From positions 1 to 64,000 of the forward strand of contig NZ_QLMC01000009.1 in NCBI RefSeq assembly GCF_003259745.1: a DNA stretch of 64,000 bases, written 5' to 3'. The DNA comes from Larkinella arboricola (GTDB lineage: Bacteria > Bacteroidota > Bacteroidia > Cytophagales > Spirosomataceae). Under the pieces are notes generated by a model, which was not told the DNA's origin, did not search any database, and saw only the letters and a list, made by a program, of their open reading frames with translations. This document shows positions 27,439 to 35,786 of this stretch, piece after piece (positions within the stretch are counted from its first letter, which is position 1; each line of letters starts with the position of its first letter). The position numbers and the translations under genes were made by a program.

Positions 27439-29337
27439 TTACCAACCCTTGTTTTGCCAGTCGGTGCCGGTAATGGAACGAAGGCGGTTGGCTTCGTTGA
27501 GCGGAATGGGCACCCACAGGAATTTGTTGGTATAGTTTTTCCGCTCGGTTGCGCGCACGGGTCGGCGGTTGTAGGTGAATGTGCCGTCGGCATTCCGGGT
27601 AATCTCCATGGCGGTTATCCAGCGGTCGGTTTTGGAGAGGTCGTCGGTTGGCTGCGACCAGCGACGGAGGTCGAAATAGCGGTTTTCCTCCATAGCCAGC
27701 TCCACCCGGCGCTCGGCACGGATGCGTTTGATGAGGTCGGTTTTGGAAAGCGACGCGGGCAGGGCAGGCATCCCGGCGCGGGCGCGGATCTCGTTCACGG
27801 CGCCAGTGGCCTCAACGAGCTGGCCGGCTTCGGCGGCTGCTTCAGCAAAGTTCAGGATCACCTCTCCGAGCCGGAAAAGCTTCCAGTTGGCCCCGGCAAT
27901 GGGGTTATCATTGCCCGAGTTCGGGTGCAGAAACTTGCGCTGGTAGTAGCCCGTGCGCGTCGCCTTGCGCGTACTCGGGTGAATGCCCGTCTGCGGTTCG
28001 TTCTTGTAGGTAGCGATTACGCGCGTGCGGTTCCCGATCGGGGCCGGATAGTTTTCAAACGATTCCGGCGACTCGGCGAAATTCCACAGGGCCTTGCGCT
28101 TCGAGCCATTGTAGTAAATGGAGGCATAAAAACGCGGGTCGCGGTTGGCGTACGGATTCTTGGGGTCGTAGAGCTTATTGTCCTTATTGTAATTCGGCTG
28201 TACATGCTGATCGTCGAGGTACGGTTTGTCCAGGTCAAGCACCGGCTGGCCGTCTTTGGTTTCGTAGGCATCCACGAGTTCCTGCGAAGGACAAGTGCCT
28301 GTTTTGTACCCGTCCTGCGAACCAATGCCGTCGATGTTCCAGATGTTGCCCTGATTTTCGCGGCTCTGGTAAATCGTCTCGCGGTCCACCGGATTGGGTG
28401 TGTATTTCATCGTTTGGGTGAAGTACTCGTTGTACAGGGCGGTTTTTTCGTTCTTGTCCGGGCCGAGGAAGGCCACGTCCGAGAGGTAGGTTTGCGGCAG
28501 ATTCACCCGGTTGTACAGCTCGTAGCCGTTTGCCCGCAGGTTTTCGAGCGACGTTTTGTTGACCTGATAAGCCTCCTGCCAATGATCCTGGCCCGCATTG
28601 TTGAGCGGACTGGCCGCAAAAAGAATCATTTTGGATTTGATAGCCTCGGCCATCGCCTTGTTCACGCGGCCGCCTTCGCTTTCGGTGGTGATGCGCCAGG
28701 GAAGCTCGGGGGTGTTCAGGGCCACGTCGCAATCTTCCATGATAAACTTCACCAGCTCATAATAACTGGCCCGCGTCACGGTTGAAAAATCCTGCTGAAA
28801 ATCGTAGGGTTCTTTTTCAATCGGCAGCACGGCCCCAAACCATTTTAGCAGTTCCGAATAATAGTAGGCCCGCAGCAAATGCGCTTCGGCTTTCCAGCGG
28901 GCGCGGTCGGCGGAATTGCGCACGGTTGCCTGATCGATGCGGCTGATGAACAGGGTGCAGTTGCGGATTGCACTCCAGTACCGCGCCCAGTAGTCGCCGT
29001 TGCCGGAGTCGGAGCTGATGTTGGTAATCGGGTGGCTGCCCGCGGAAGCATCGCCATTGTAAAGCCGTCCCGACATGATCCACGATTCGGCCTCGGCGTC
29101 GGTGTCCCAGGCTTCATCGCTCCAGTCCACCGGCCCACGGCTCCAGAAGAAGTAGCGCGTGCCTTTCACGGGAATGTTGGCGTAGCAACTGTTGAGGAAC
29201 GCACCGGTTTTATCGTTGTCGGCAAAAATTTCGTCCATCGTCAGCTTGCCGTCGGGCGCCATATCGAGCGCGTCCTTGCAGGAAGTCACCGCGAAGGACG
29301 TGAGCATTAATGCATAGAGTAGCTGTTTGAGTTTCAT
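27439..29337 (-). CDS. SusD/RagB-family lipoprotein (PUL 2, first pair)
   Basis: A 632-residue lipoprotein with an SPII signal (MLTSFAVTSC, then KDALDMAPDG), the helical SusD body, and the C-terminal signature written here MEENRYFDLRRW, a variant of the common EEHRFFDVRRW. It follows the STN-type SusC by 9 bases and is its surface glycan-binding partner. It is slightly longer than the second SusD of this locus. The shared LTMDEIF and LNSCY motifs show that the two are related. Confidence 0.93.
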   Translation of the reverse strand: MKLKQLLYALMLTSFAVTSCKDALDMAPDGKLTMDEIFADNDKTGAFLNSCYANIPVKGTRYFFWSRGPVDWSDEAWDTDAEAESWIMSGRLYNGDASAGSHPITNISSDSGNGDYWARYWSAIRNCTLFISRIDQATVRNSADRARWKAEAHLLRAYYYSELLKWFGAVLPIEKEPYDFQQDFSTVTRASYYELVKFIMEDCDVALNTPELPWRITTESEGGRVNKAMAEAIKSKMILFAASPLNNAGQDHWQEAYQVNKTSLENLRANGYELYNRVNLPQTYLSDVAFLGPDKNEKTALYNEYFTQTMKYTPNPVDRETIYQSRENQGNIWNIDGIGSQDGYKTGTCPSQELVDAYETKDGQPVLDLDKPYLDDQHVQPNYNKDNKLYDPKNPYANRDPRFYASIYYNGSKRKALWNFAESPESFENYPAPIGNRTRVIATYKNEPQTGIHPSTRKATRTGYYQRKFLHPNSGNDNPIAGANWKLFRLGEVILNFAEAAAEAGQLVEATGAVNEIRARAGMPALPASLSKTDLIKRIRAERRVELAMEENRYFDLRRWSQPTDDLSKTDRWITAMEITRNADGTFTYNRRPVRATERKNYTNKFLWVPIPLNEANRLRSITGTDWQNKGW

Positions 29338-29346
29338 GTTCCGCCT

Positions 29347-32300
29347 TTAAAAAGTGAGGTTCAAACCGAAGTTGGCCATTTTCGTGACCGGGTAACCAAG
29401 CGAGCTGTCATTTTCCGGGTCCAGGTGGCCCATTTTCAGGCGGTCCCAGGTAAAATAGTTCTGCGCGCTCACGTACACCCGCAACTTGCTGATGCCCACG
29501 CCTTTCAACGCACCCGCCGGGACGGTGTACCCTAATACCAGATTTTTAAGCCGGGTAAACGACCGGTTCATGATGAAAAAGTCGTTGGCCGTGTGGTTGG
29601 TAGTGCTGTGGGTACTGAGGGCCGGATAGGTAATTTCCTCACCGGCTGCATAGCGCTCGGGCGTCCAGGCGCTTTTGTGATAATCGAAATAGGTACCCCG
29701 GATAATGTACTCGTACACGCCCTGCTGCTGGTAGTTGCTGGAATATTTACCCACCCCCTGAAAGAAGGTCGTGAGGTCAAAACCCTTGTATTCGAAGGTA
29801 AGCGAGAGGCCGTAGGTCACGCGGGGAATGTTGGAGTAGCCGATGGGGGCCTGGTCCTTGTCGTCGATCACGCCGTCGCCGTTCAGGTCCACGTATTTGA
29901 AATCCCCGACCCGTGGTTCGCCGAAGCCGTAGGTCGTGCTTTTGAGATACGTGTCTAGTTCCTCTTTGGAATTGAAAAAACCGTTGCCATTGCTGTAATC
30001 GATCTTATACCCCCACGACTGGTTGAGCGGAAAGCCCGTGGCGCGGTAACGGTAGACGTAGGTTTCGTCGCGCACCGATTCGTCGAGAAACTTCACGGTA
30101 TTGTGGTTATAGCCATAGTTGCCGGAAACCATCACCCGGAAATCCCGATTGAAGGCTTTGTTGTACGATAATTCCAGTTCATACCCCTGGTTATCCACCA
30201 GCCCCATGTTTACCTTCGGGATGTTGCCCAGCGGCACGCCCTGAAATTCGGGCACGGTACCGCGGGAAATCAGGATGTTGCTCCGGCGCTCTTTAAACAC
30301 ATCCACCGAAAGGCTCAGATCCCCCAGCAATTGGGCGTCGAGACCGTAGTTTTGCTTCTGGGCAATCTCCCAGGTTATGTTTGGGTTGCCGAGCAGACCC
30401 TGGTTGATGGTCTGCCCCAGGCCCAGGCTGCCCAGCGGGCCACTGCCGCCGAGTGTAATGTCGCTCTGGTACAAAAACCGCGAGCTACCCATTTTATCGT
30501 TCCCCACTTTGCCGTAGGAAGCGCGGAGTTTCAGGTTGGTTAGCAGACGGTTGTTTTTCAGGAAACGTTCGTTGCTGATCACCCAGCCCGCCGAGACGGC
30601 CGGAAAGAAACCGTACCGGTGTCCCGGCGCGAACTGCTCCGAACCATTGTACCCCATGTTTACCTCCGCCAGATAGCGCTCGTCGTAGGCATACGTAGCG
30701 CGCGCGGCCACGCCAAGGACATTGTACGGAATTTCGCCCGCCGTGGATTCCCAGGTATCGCGCTGGCCGAGGATCATCCCGGTCACATCGTGCCGGCCGA
30801 ACGTCCGGGCATAGTTGATTGAGCCCTGCATGTTGATGTTATAGCGCGAATCGGCGGCTTTGGTCAGGGCCAGCAGACTTTCGTCCGAGCGTTTGACCGC
30901 ATACGTCAGTTCATCCTTCGCGGGGTTCACTTCGGCCAGGTACAGCCGTTCCGACTTTTTACCCTGCATGGCCGTGGTGGCCCGGGCGTCGTAGGAAATC
31001 ATTCCCTTGATGCTCAATCCTTTCGTGACGGTATTGCTCAGGTCCCAGTCCATGCCGAATGAGGCATTGAGGTTGGAACGGACCTCGTTGCGGTATCCCA
31101 TCCGGTTCATGATCTCGAAGGCGGAGCGATCCATGTAACCCGGGTCTACGATCTGCCCCGGTGCCACGCCGAAGCCGTCGATGGTTACGGGGCCGGGGGT
31201 AATGGGCAGAATGGTCTGGGCCTGGTAAATCAGGTCGCTCATCATCCACCCGGTATCGCTGTTGCCGTAGAGCCAGGCGGAGGGCATGTTTACCTGCTCG
31301 ATGTAGCTGCCGATGTTCAGGAACGATTTCAGGGAGTTGGTTACCTTGTAATCGAGATTGGCGCGGAAGCTGTAGCGGTCCATTTTGGACGACGGATCAT
31401 AGCCCAGCACCGATTTCGGCTCGGTATTGAGGTTACCGCCCTGGTGCAGGAAGCCCCCATTCACGAAGTAGGAAACCTTGTCGGTGCCGCCGGTCACGTT
31501 CATGTTTACGCGCGTCTGCGGGGCGTAGCGCGAAATGTACTCGCGGTAGTAATCGTGGTCCGGGTACATATATCGCCGAACCATGGCTTTCCGGGCGTAA
31601 TCCGGGTCGTTCGGGTCGAGTCCGGCGAGCGGGTTGGCGTATTTGGCCATGATTGCGTCGTCGAATGGCAGCGGGCTAATACCGTCGTTTCGGGAAGCCT
31701 CGTTGCGCAGGGCCATATATTCCAGCGAATGCAGTCGTTCGGGCTCACGCGTAAAGGACGAAAAGCTCTGTTCGGCATTGATTGTCAGTTCATTTTTGCC
31801 CGCGCTGCCGCGTTTGGTCGTGATCAGGATAACCCCGTTAGCGCCCCTTACCCCGAAAACGGCCGTGGCCGACGCGTCTTTCAGGATGGAAACGGAAGCG
31901 ACCTCGTTGGCGTCGAGCGTGCGAATGTTGTCGCGGGGCACACCGTCAATGAGAATCAGGGGGCTACGGCCGTTGGTCGTGGCGGCACCCCGCAGATACA
32001 TCGTGGCATCATCGCGTCCCGGCTGGCCCCCGCCCGACTGGATGGAGGTCAGGCCCGGTAAGCGCCCCGATAACGAGTTGGCCAGGCTGGCCGATGAACT
32101 CTGTTGCAGGACTTCCGACGTAACCGATGCCACCGCGCCCGTTACCGATACCTTTTTCTGCTGGCCGAAACCCACCACCACCACTTCTTCCAGGGCTTTT
32201 TCGTCTACTTTCAGGGTCACCACCAGGTTCGTCATTGTGCCTACGAGCACCTCCTGTGGCACATAGCCCACGAAACTGAAAATTATGGCGTCCTTGTCGT

Positions 32301-32844
32301 CCGGAAGCGAAAGGATGTATTCTCCTTCGGCGTTCGTCGAGGTGCCCAGGGTCGTTCCTTTCACGATCACACTCGCACCGGGGATCGGCTGGCCCTTTTC
32401 GTCGAGTACTTTACCCGTAATTTCACGGTTGATTTCCCGGGGTGCCACGTTTTCGAGGGGTTCGGTTTTGAGCGACGTTTTCCTTTCTGCCGCCTTCAGG
32501 AGCAGAATTGTTTTCCGGGAAACCTTGTACTCAATGCCCAGCGGACCGAGCAGTGTTTCGAGCACGGCGCCCAGGCGCTGGTTCTGGCTGTCGAGTGTCA
32601 CCTTGCGGTCGGCGCGAATCACCTCGGCGCTGTAAATAAAACGGACCCTGGTCTGCCCCTCGATTTTTTCGAGTACCTTATCTATTTCCATTTCGTTAAC
32701 GGTGATAGATATACGTTGGCTCAATACTTCCTGTGCGCGCACGTCTTTCGCCAGCGAGAGGTGCATACCAAGGAGCCAGAGTAAACACGGCGTAATGCTG
32801 AGTTTCATGATCCGTAGAATGATCTTTCGATATTGTTTGCCCAT
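29347..32844 (-). CDS. SusC/RagA-family TonB-linked outer membrane protein with STN domain (PUL 2)
   Basis: A 1,165-residue receptor. The signal peptide ends near LAKDVRAQ. An STN domain follows (ISITVNEMEIDKVLEKIEGQ to KTILLLKAAE), then the beta domain (ITGKVLDEKGQPIPGASVIV), the plug (VVVVGFGQQKKVSVTGAVAS, LSGRLPGLTSIQSG, MYLRGAATTNG, VSILKDASATAVFG) and a barrel ending NFGLNLTF. It is the sensor-transporter of PUL 2 and signals to the FecR 22 bases upstream. The start could be ATG 32844 (used) or ATG 32808, just before the hydrophobic core. Confidence 0.93.
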   Translation of the reverse strand: MGKQYRKIILRIMKLSITPCLLWLLGMHLSLAKDVRAQEVLSQRISITVNEMEIDKVLEKIEGQTRVRFIYSAEVIRADRKVTLDSQNQRLGAVLETLLGPLGIEYKVSRKTILLLKAAERKTSLKTEPLENVAPREINREITGKVLDEKGQPIPGASVIVKGTTLGTSTNAEGEYILSLPDDKDAIIFSFVGYVPQEVLVGTMTNLVVTLKVDEKALEEVVVVGFGQQKKVSVTGAVASVTSEVLQQSSSASLANSLSGRLPGLTSIQSGGGQPGRDDATMYLRGAATTNGRSPLILIDGVPRDNIRTLDANEVASVSILKDASATAVFGVRGANGVILITTKRGSAGKNELTINAEQSFSSFTREPERLHSLEYMALRNEASRNDGISPLPFDDAIMAKYANPLAGLDPNDPDYARKAMVRRYMYPDHDYYREYISRYAPQTRVNMNVTGGTDKVSYFVNGGFLHQGGNLNTEPKSVLGYDPSSKMDRYSFRANLDYKVTNSLKSFLNIGSYIEQVNMPSAWLYGNSDTGWMMSDLIYQAQTILPITPGPVTIDGFGVAPGQIVDPGYMDRSAFEIMNRMGYRNEVRSNLNASFGMDWDLSNTVTKGLSIKGMISYDARATTAMQGKKSERLYLAEVNPAKDELTYAVKRSDESLLALTKAADSRYNINMQGSINYARTFGRHDVTGMILGQRDTWESTAGEIPYNVLGVAARATYAYDERYLAEVNMGYNGSEQFAPGHRYGFFPAVSAGWVISNERFLKNNRLLTNLKLRASYGKVGNDKMGSSRFLYQSDITLGGSGPLGSLGLGQTINQGLLGNPNITWEIAQKQNYGLDAQLLGDLSLSVDVFKERRSNILISRGTVPEFQGVPLGNIPKVNMGLVDNQGYELELSYNKAFNRDFRVMVSGNYGYNHNTVKFLDESVRDETYVYRYRATGFPLNQSWGYKIDYSNGNGFFNSKEELDTYLKSTTYGFGEPRVGDFKYVDLNGDGVIDDKDQAPIGYSNIPRVTYGLSLTFEYKGFDLTTFFQGVGKYSSNYQQQGVYEYIIRGTYFDYHKSAWTPERYAAGEEITYPALSTHSTTNHTANDFFIMNRSFTRLKNLVLGYTVPAGALKGVGISKLRVYVSAQNYFTWDRLKMGHLDPENDSSLGYPVTKMANFGLNLTF

Positions 32845-32866
32845 ATGTTAAAAGGATTGATAAAAG

Positions 32867-33952
32867 CTATTCGCAACCCTGTGCAGTGACAGTCACCACC
32901 CGGCCGCGTATGTTGTACTGTGCATTCACGACCGCGCAGATCAGGTCAAGCTTCTCATTGACCGGCTCATCGCCCAGCCGGGCAGTGAGCGTGCAATGCG
33001 CAATTGCGTCATAATCTGCCTGTATATCAATGCCGTATGTGTTTTCCAGTTCGGCAAACACCTCTAACAGGGGTGTGCGCTTAAATTCAAACTTCTGGAC
33101 TTCGGCCGGGATGTTCAGCAAGGTGGGCCGTTCCACGGTTTTGGTGATCATGCGCAGGCTTTTGCGGTTCAAAGTCACCTGCTCGTTGGGCTTCAGGAGT
33201 ATTTTGCGGGGTGCCGTATTCGACCCGTTATCACCGGTCTCCTGGGCGTATACTTCTACCAGGCCGGTTTTCACGACCAATTCCACCTCCCGGTCCCCGT
33301 CGTTGGCTCTTATGCTGAAACTGGTGCCTTTTACCTTCGTTACCATCCCGCCCGAATACACCAGAAAGGGTTGCTCCGGGTTTTTCACTACTTCAAAAAA
33401 AGCCTCCCCACTCAGACTCACTTCTCGCTGTTCTGGCAGAAACTGGGCCGGATAGGTGATGCGGCCGTTTCGCTTGAGGAGTACCGAACTACCGTCGGGC
33501 AGGTTAACCAGCTGAATATCCCGCGTTGTGTTGACAATCTCGATGGTTTCAGGTCTGGAGAAATCCGTAACCTCTGCGACGAGCGTTTGCAGCTTTTTCA
33601 AACCCGGCTGCTGACGAACCATACTGAAGGCTACACCGAGGACCAGCAGCAGCATCGCGGCCCGTTTGAGCCAGTTGCTGCGCCACCACGGCAGCGGGCG
33701 GATGGTTGGCTCGTCGGGAATACCGTTCAGAATCTCGCCTACGAGCGATTTCACCTCCGTTTCCGAAAGCTCCTCGAGTGGTCCGCGTACGGCCAGCAGG
33801 ATCTCGCGCGCCTGGTCCATCTCCGCGAGCTGTCCAGCGTGTTCCTGCCTAAAGCGGTTCCAGAATTCAGCCTTCTCGCCGTAGTACACCCACCGCCGAA
33901 AAGGCCCATCCTCCACCCAATCCGTTACGCGGAAGTCGGCATAATTATTCAT
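32867..33952 (-). CDS. FecR-family anti-sigma factor (PUL 2)
   Basis: A 361-residue protein with a cytoplasmic N-terminus (~1-90, opening DFRVTDWVEDGPFRRWV), one TM helix (~LKRAAMLLLVLGVAFSMV), a periplasmic FecR domain (VNLPDGSSVLLKRNGRITYP, LSGEAFFEV, KVKGTSFSIRA) and a C-terminal DUF4974-like STN-contacting domain (FKRTPLLEVFAELENTYGID). It is clearly related to the FecR of PUL 3 at 35787, which opens with TVEDFIQDDDFRDWV. It lies between the sigma gene and SusC in one operon. Confidence 0.92.
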   Translation of the reverse strand: MNNYADFRVTDWVEDGPFRRWVYYGEKAEFWNRFRQEHAGQLAEMDQAREILLAVRGPLEELSETEVKSLVGEILNGIPDEPTIRPLPWWRSNWLKRAAMLLLVLGVAFSMVRQQPGLKKLQTLVAEVTDFSRPETIEIVNTTRDIQLVNLPDGSSVLLKRNGRITYPAQFLPEQREVSLSGEAFFEVVKNPEQPFLVYSGGMVTKVKGTSFSIRANDGDREVELVVKTGLVEVYAQETGDNGSNTAPRKILLKPNEQVTLNRKSLRMITKTVERPTLLNIPAEVQKFEFKRTPLLEVFAELENTYGIDIQADYDAIAHCTLTARLGDEPVNEKLDLICAVVNAQYNIRGRVVTVTAQGCE

Positions 33953-34032
33953 GGATTTTATTTAACTTTCGCTACGATGAGTACGCAGCCAGCAAATAGT
34001 ACCCATGCTTTTCGAAAAAAAGTTAAAATTTT

Positions 34033-34632
34033 TCAATGCCAGTTGAAATCCGCGCACAATACGAGCAGAATGGCCGAGTGCGACCAGTATTCGCGCAATT
34101 TATGGATACCGTATTGCAGATAATTAGCCACGGCCTGACGCTGCAAACCCATCACGTTCGCGATCTCTTCATAGGAAAGGTCTTCGTAATAGCGGAGGTA
34201 AAGGGCTTCCTTTTGTCGTTTGGGGAGGGAGTCGATGGCCTGTTTCAGGCGGTCGCTGGTGAGCTGGTCCGTTTCCTGGATGATCCAGCTAATTTCGGGG
34301 GAAAGGTCGTCCTGCACATCGTCGTCGTGGATATCGGAGAAGCACGACTGTTTCCGGACCCGTCGCAGGAGGTTGTTGCGCAGGGACTGAAACAGGTACG
34401 GCTTTATGGCCGCGACGCCGGACAGCGAATGCCGCTTTTCCCAAATTTCCAGAAAAAGGTCCTGTAGGCAGTCTTTAATCAGATCCCGGTCAACCGTAAA
34501 GCGAGTACCATAATGATAAAGGGCACTGTAATTCAGCTCCGCAATCTCGCTGAATGCCGTTTTGTCATCTTCGCAAAACTGCTGCCAGCGCAGGATCAGA
34601 TGGGTCTCTGGAGAATAGTTCGTATTTTTCAC
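34033..34632 (-). CDS. ECF RNA polymerase sigma factor (PUL 2)
   Basis: A 199-residue ECF sigma factor. Region 2 carries FTVDRDLIKDCLQDLFLEIW and region 4 LPKRQKEALYLRYYEDLSYE followed by EIANVMGLQRQAVANYLQYG. The start is a GTG at 34632, because no suitable ATG lies near the N-terminus. It is the first gene of the PUL 2 operon and divergent from the related PUL 3 sigma factor at 35103. Region 4 of the two proteins is alike, so cross-recognition of promoters is possible (inference). Confidence 0.9.
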   Translation of the reverse strand: MKNTNYSPETHLILRWQQFCEDDKTAFSEIAELNYSALYHYGTRFTVDRDLIKDCLQDLFLEIWEKRHSLSGVAAIKPYLFQSLRNNLLRRVRKQSCFSDIHDDDVQDDLSPEISWIIQETDQLTSDRLKQAIDSLPKRQKEALYLRYYEDLSYEEIANVMGLQRQAVANYLQYGIHKLREYWSHSAILLVLCADFNWH

Positions 34633-35102
34633 AAAGTCCAGGAAAGGGTGCTACCGACAATTTAGCAAAATTGTTCCAAATTAATCTTGATATAAGCCTG
34701 TAAATGTTCATTTTGACAGCCCACTAACTGTCCTGTTCCATCATGCTTTTACAGAAATGGAAGGCCGATTGTCCGGTTAGAGCTGTCAATTAGTTTAACT
34801 CCCTCGACTATTATTGGAGAATCTTTGAAAGTGGGTTGTCGTATACTACAGGTTGACGCACGGTGGACACAGGCCAGATGTGAAGCGTGGAAACGTAAGT
34901 TTACCGTTTATTCTTTTCTTATCAAGCTGGCGGCTTGCGACCAATTTTGATTCATTAAGTGCATTACTTCGTCACTGTTAATCGATGAGCTTTACCTCAT
35001 TACGGATAATTTATAATTTTTTAGAAAAATAATCTTAAATAATGGGTTAGCTTTTCCGAATAAAAGGCTCTTGTTAGTATAGGCACTGTAACTCGGTACA
35101 TA
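34633..35102. promoter_or_regulatory. Divergent promoter region between two PUL sigma-factor genes
   Basis: These 470 bases without a gene separate two divergent ECF sigma-factor starts (GTG at 34632, ATG at 35103). The stretch 34990-35045 is very AT-rich, as expected near a promoter for the PUL 3 side. I see no convincing open frame, tRNA or strong palindrome. The region must hold the promoters that start both operons. Confidence 0.45.
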
Positions 35103-35723
35103 ATGAGTAGACGGCTACCTTCGGAAGAAGCAAAAAGGCTTTGGCAGGAATACCGTGCGGGTGATATGTATGCACTGGCCAGAATCATGCAAAGTTATTA
35201 CTCCGATCTCTTTCACTGGGGTATGCGGCTGCATGCCGACCGCGAATTTGTGAAAGATTGCATTCAGGAGGTATTTTTAAACCTGTGGAAACAGCAGAGT
35301 TCGGCTCAGGCTGTTGAAAACGTGCGGGCTTACCTGCTCATGGTGCTTAAATCGCGTATTTTACGGGAGCTTTCGCGCCAGCACATGACAAACCAGTCCG
35401 AACTTTCGGATGATTACACATTTTCCGTTGAGTTTGCCGCTGATGTGCAATGGATCGAGGAAGAAAATGAAGTGTACCAGATTCGCAAACTGGAACGGGT
35501 GATCAACCATTTACCCGAACGGCAGAAAGAATTGATTTACCTGCGTTTTTACCAGAACCTGAGTTTCGAACAAATTGCGGATGTCATGAACCTGGGTCGC
35601 CAGTCGGTTTATAACCTGTTGCAGAAATCCCTGATTAGTCTCCGGAAAAACTGGCCGGTGAACAACATCGTGTTTCTACTTATTCAGTTTACGGTTTACG
35701 GTTTTCCATTTACGGACGCCTGA
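35103..35723 (+). CDS. ECF RNA polymerase sigma factor (PUL 3)
   Basis: A 206-residue ECF sigma factor with region 2 (MRLHADREFVKDCIQEVFLN) and region 4 (LPERQKELIYLRFYQNLSFE, then QIADVMNLGRQSVYNLLQKS). It starts PUL 3. The last ~13 residues (QFTVYGFPFTDA) are encoded by the left half of an intergenic inverted repeat (35683-35773), so the C-terminal tail appears to have been created or replaced by repeat insertion. The FecR gene begins 63 bases downstream. Confidence 0.92.
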   Translation: MSRRLPSEEAKRLWQEYRAGDMYALARIMQSYYSDLFHWGMRLHADREFVKDCIQEVFLNLWKQQSSAQAVENVRAYLLMVLKSRILRELSRQHMTNQSELSDDYTFSVEFAADVQWIEEENEVYQIRKLERVINHLPERQKELIYLRFYQNLSFEQIADVMNLGRQSVYNLLQKSLISLRKNWPVNNIVFLLIQFTVYGFPFTDA

Positions 35724-35773
35724 CGCATTTTAGTGCGTATGACCTTCTGTAAACTAATAAACCGCAAACTGAA
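35683..35773. repeat. Interspersed inverted repeat overlapping the sigma-factor 3' end
   Basis: Arms TTCAGTTTACGGTTTA (35683-35698) and TAAACCGCAAACTGAA (35758-35773) pair at 15 of 16 positions. A small inner hairpin ACGCA/TGCGT lies at 35723-35738. A second element with the same core (GTTTACGGTTTT, GACGCCT) lies at 45521-45597, so this looks like a family of short genome repeats. It spans the sigma-factor stop codon at 35721-35723. Confidence 0.65.
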
Positions 35774-35786
35774 ATCCGAAACCATT

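Noticed and set aside
27388-28785. Long plus-strand open frame (465 codons) antisense to the SusD gene
   Set aside because: It is a shadow frame produced by G+C-rich codons of the real minus-strand SusD gene; it shows no domain, and the SusD protein with its lipobox and signature is certain.
34633-35102. Search for a classical operator palindrome or Bacteroidota -7/-33 promoter between the two sigma genes
   Set aside because: AT-rich stretches are present but no TTTG/TAnnTTTG pair with correct spacing or strong palindrome could be assigned by eye.
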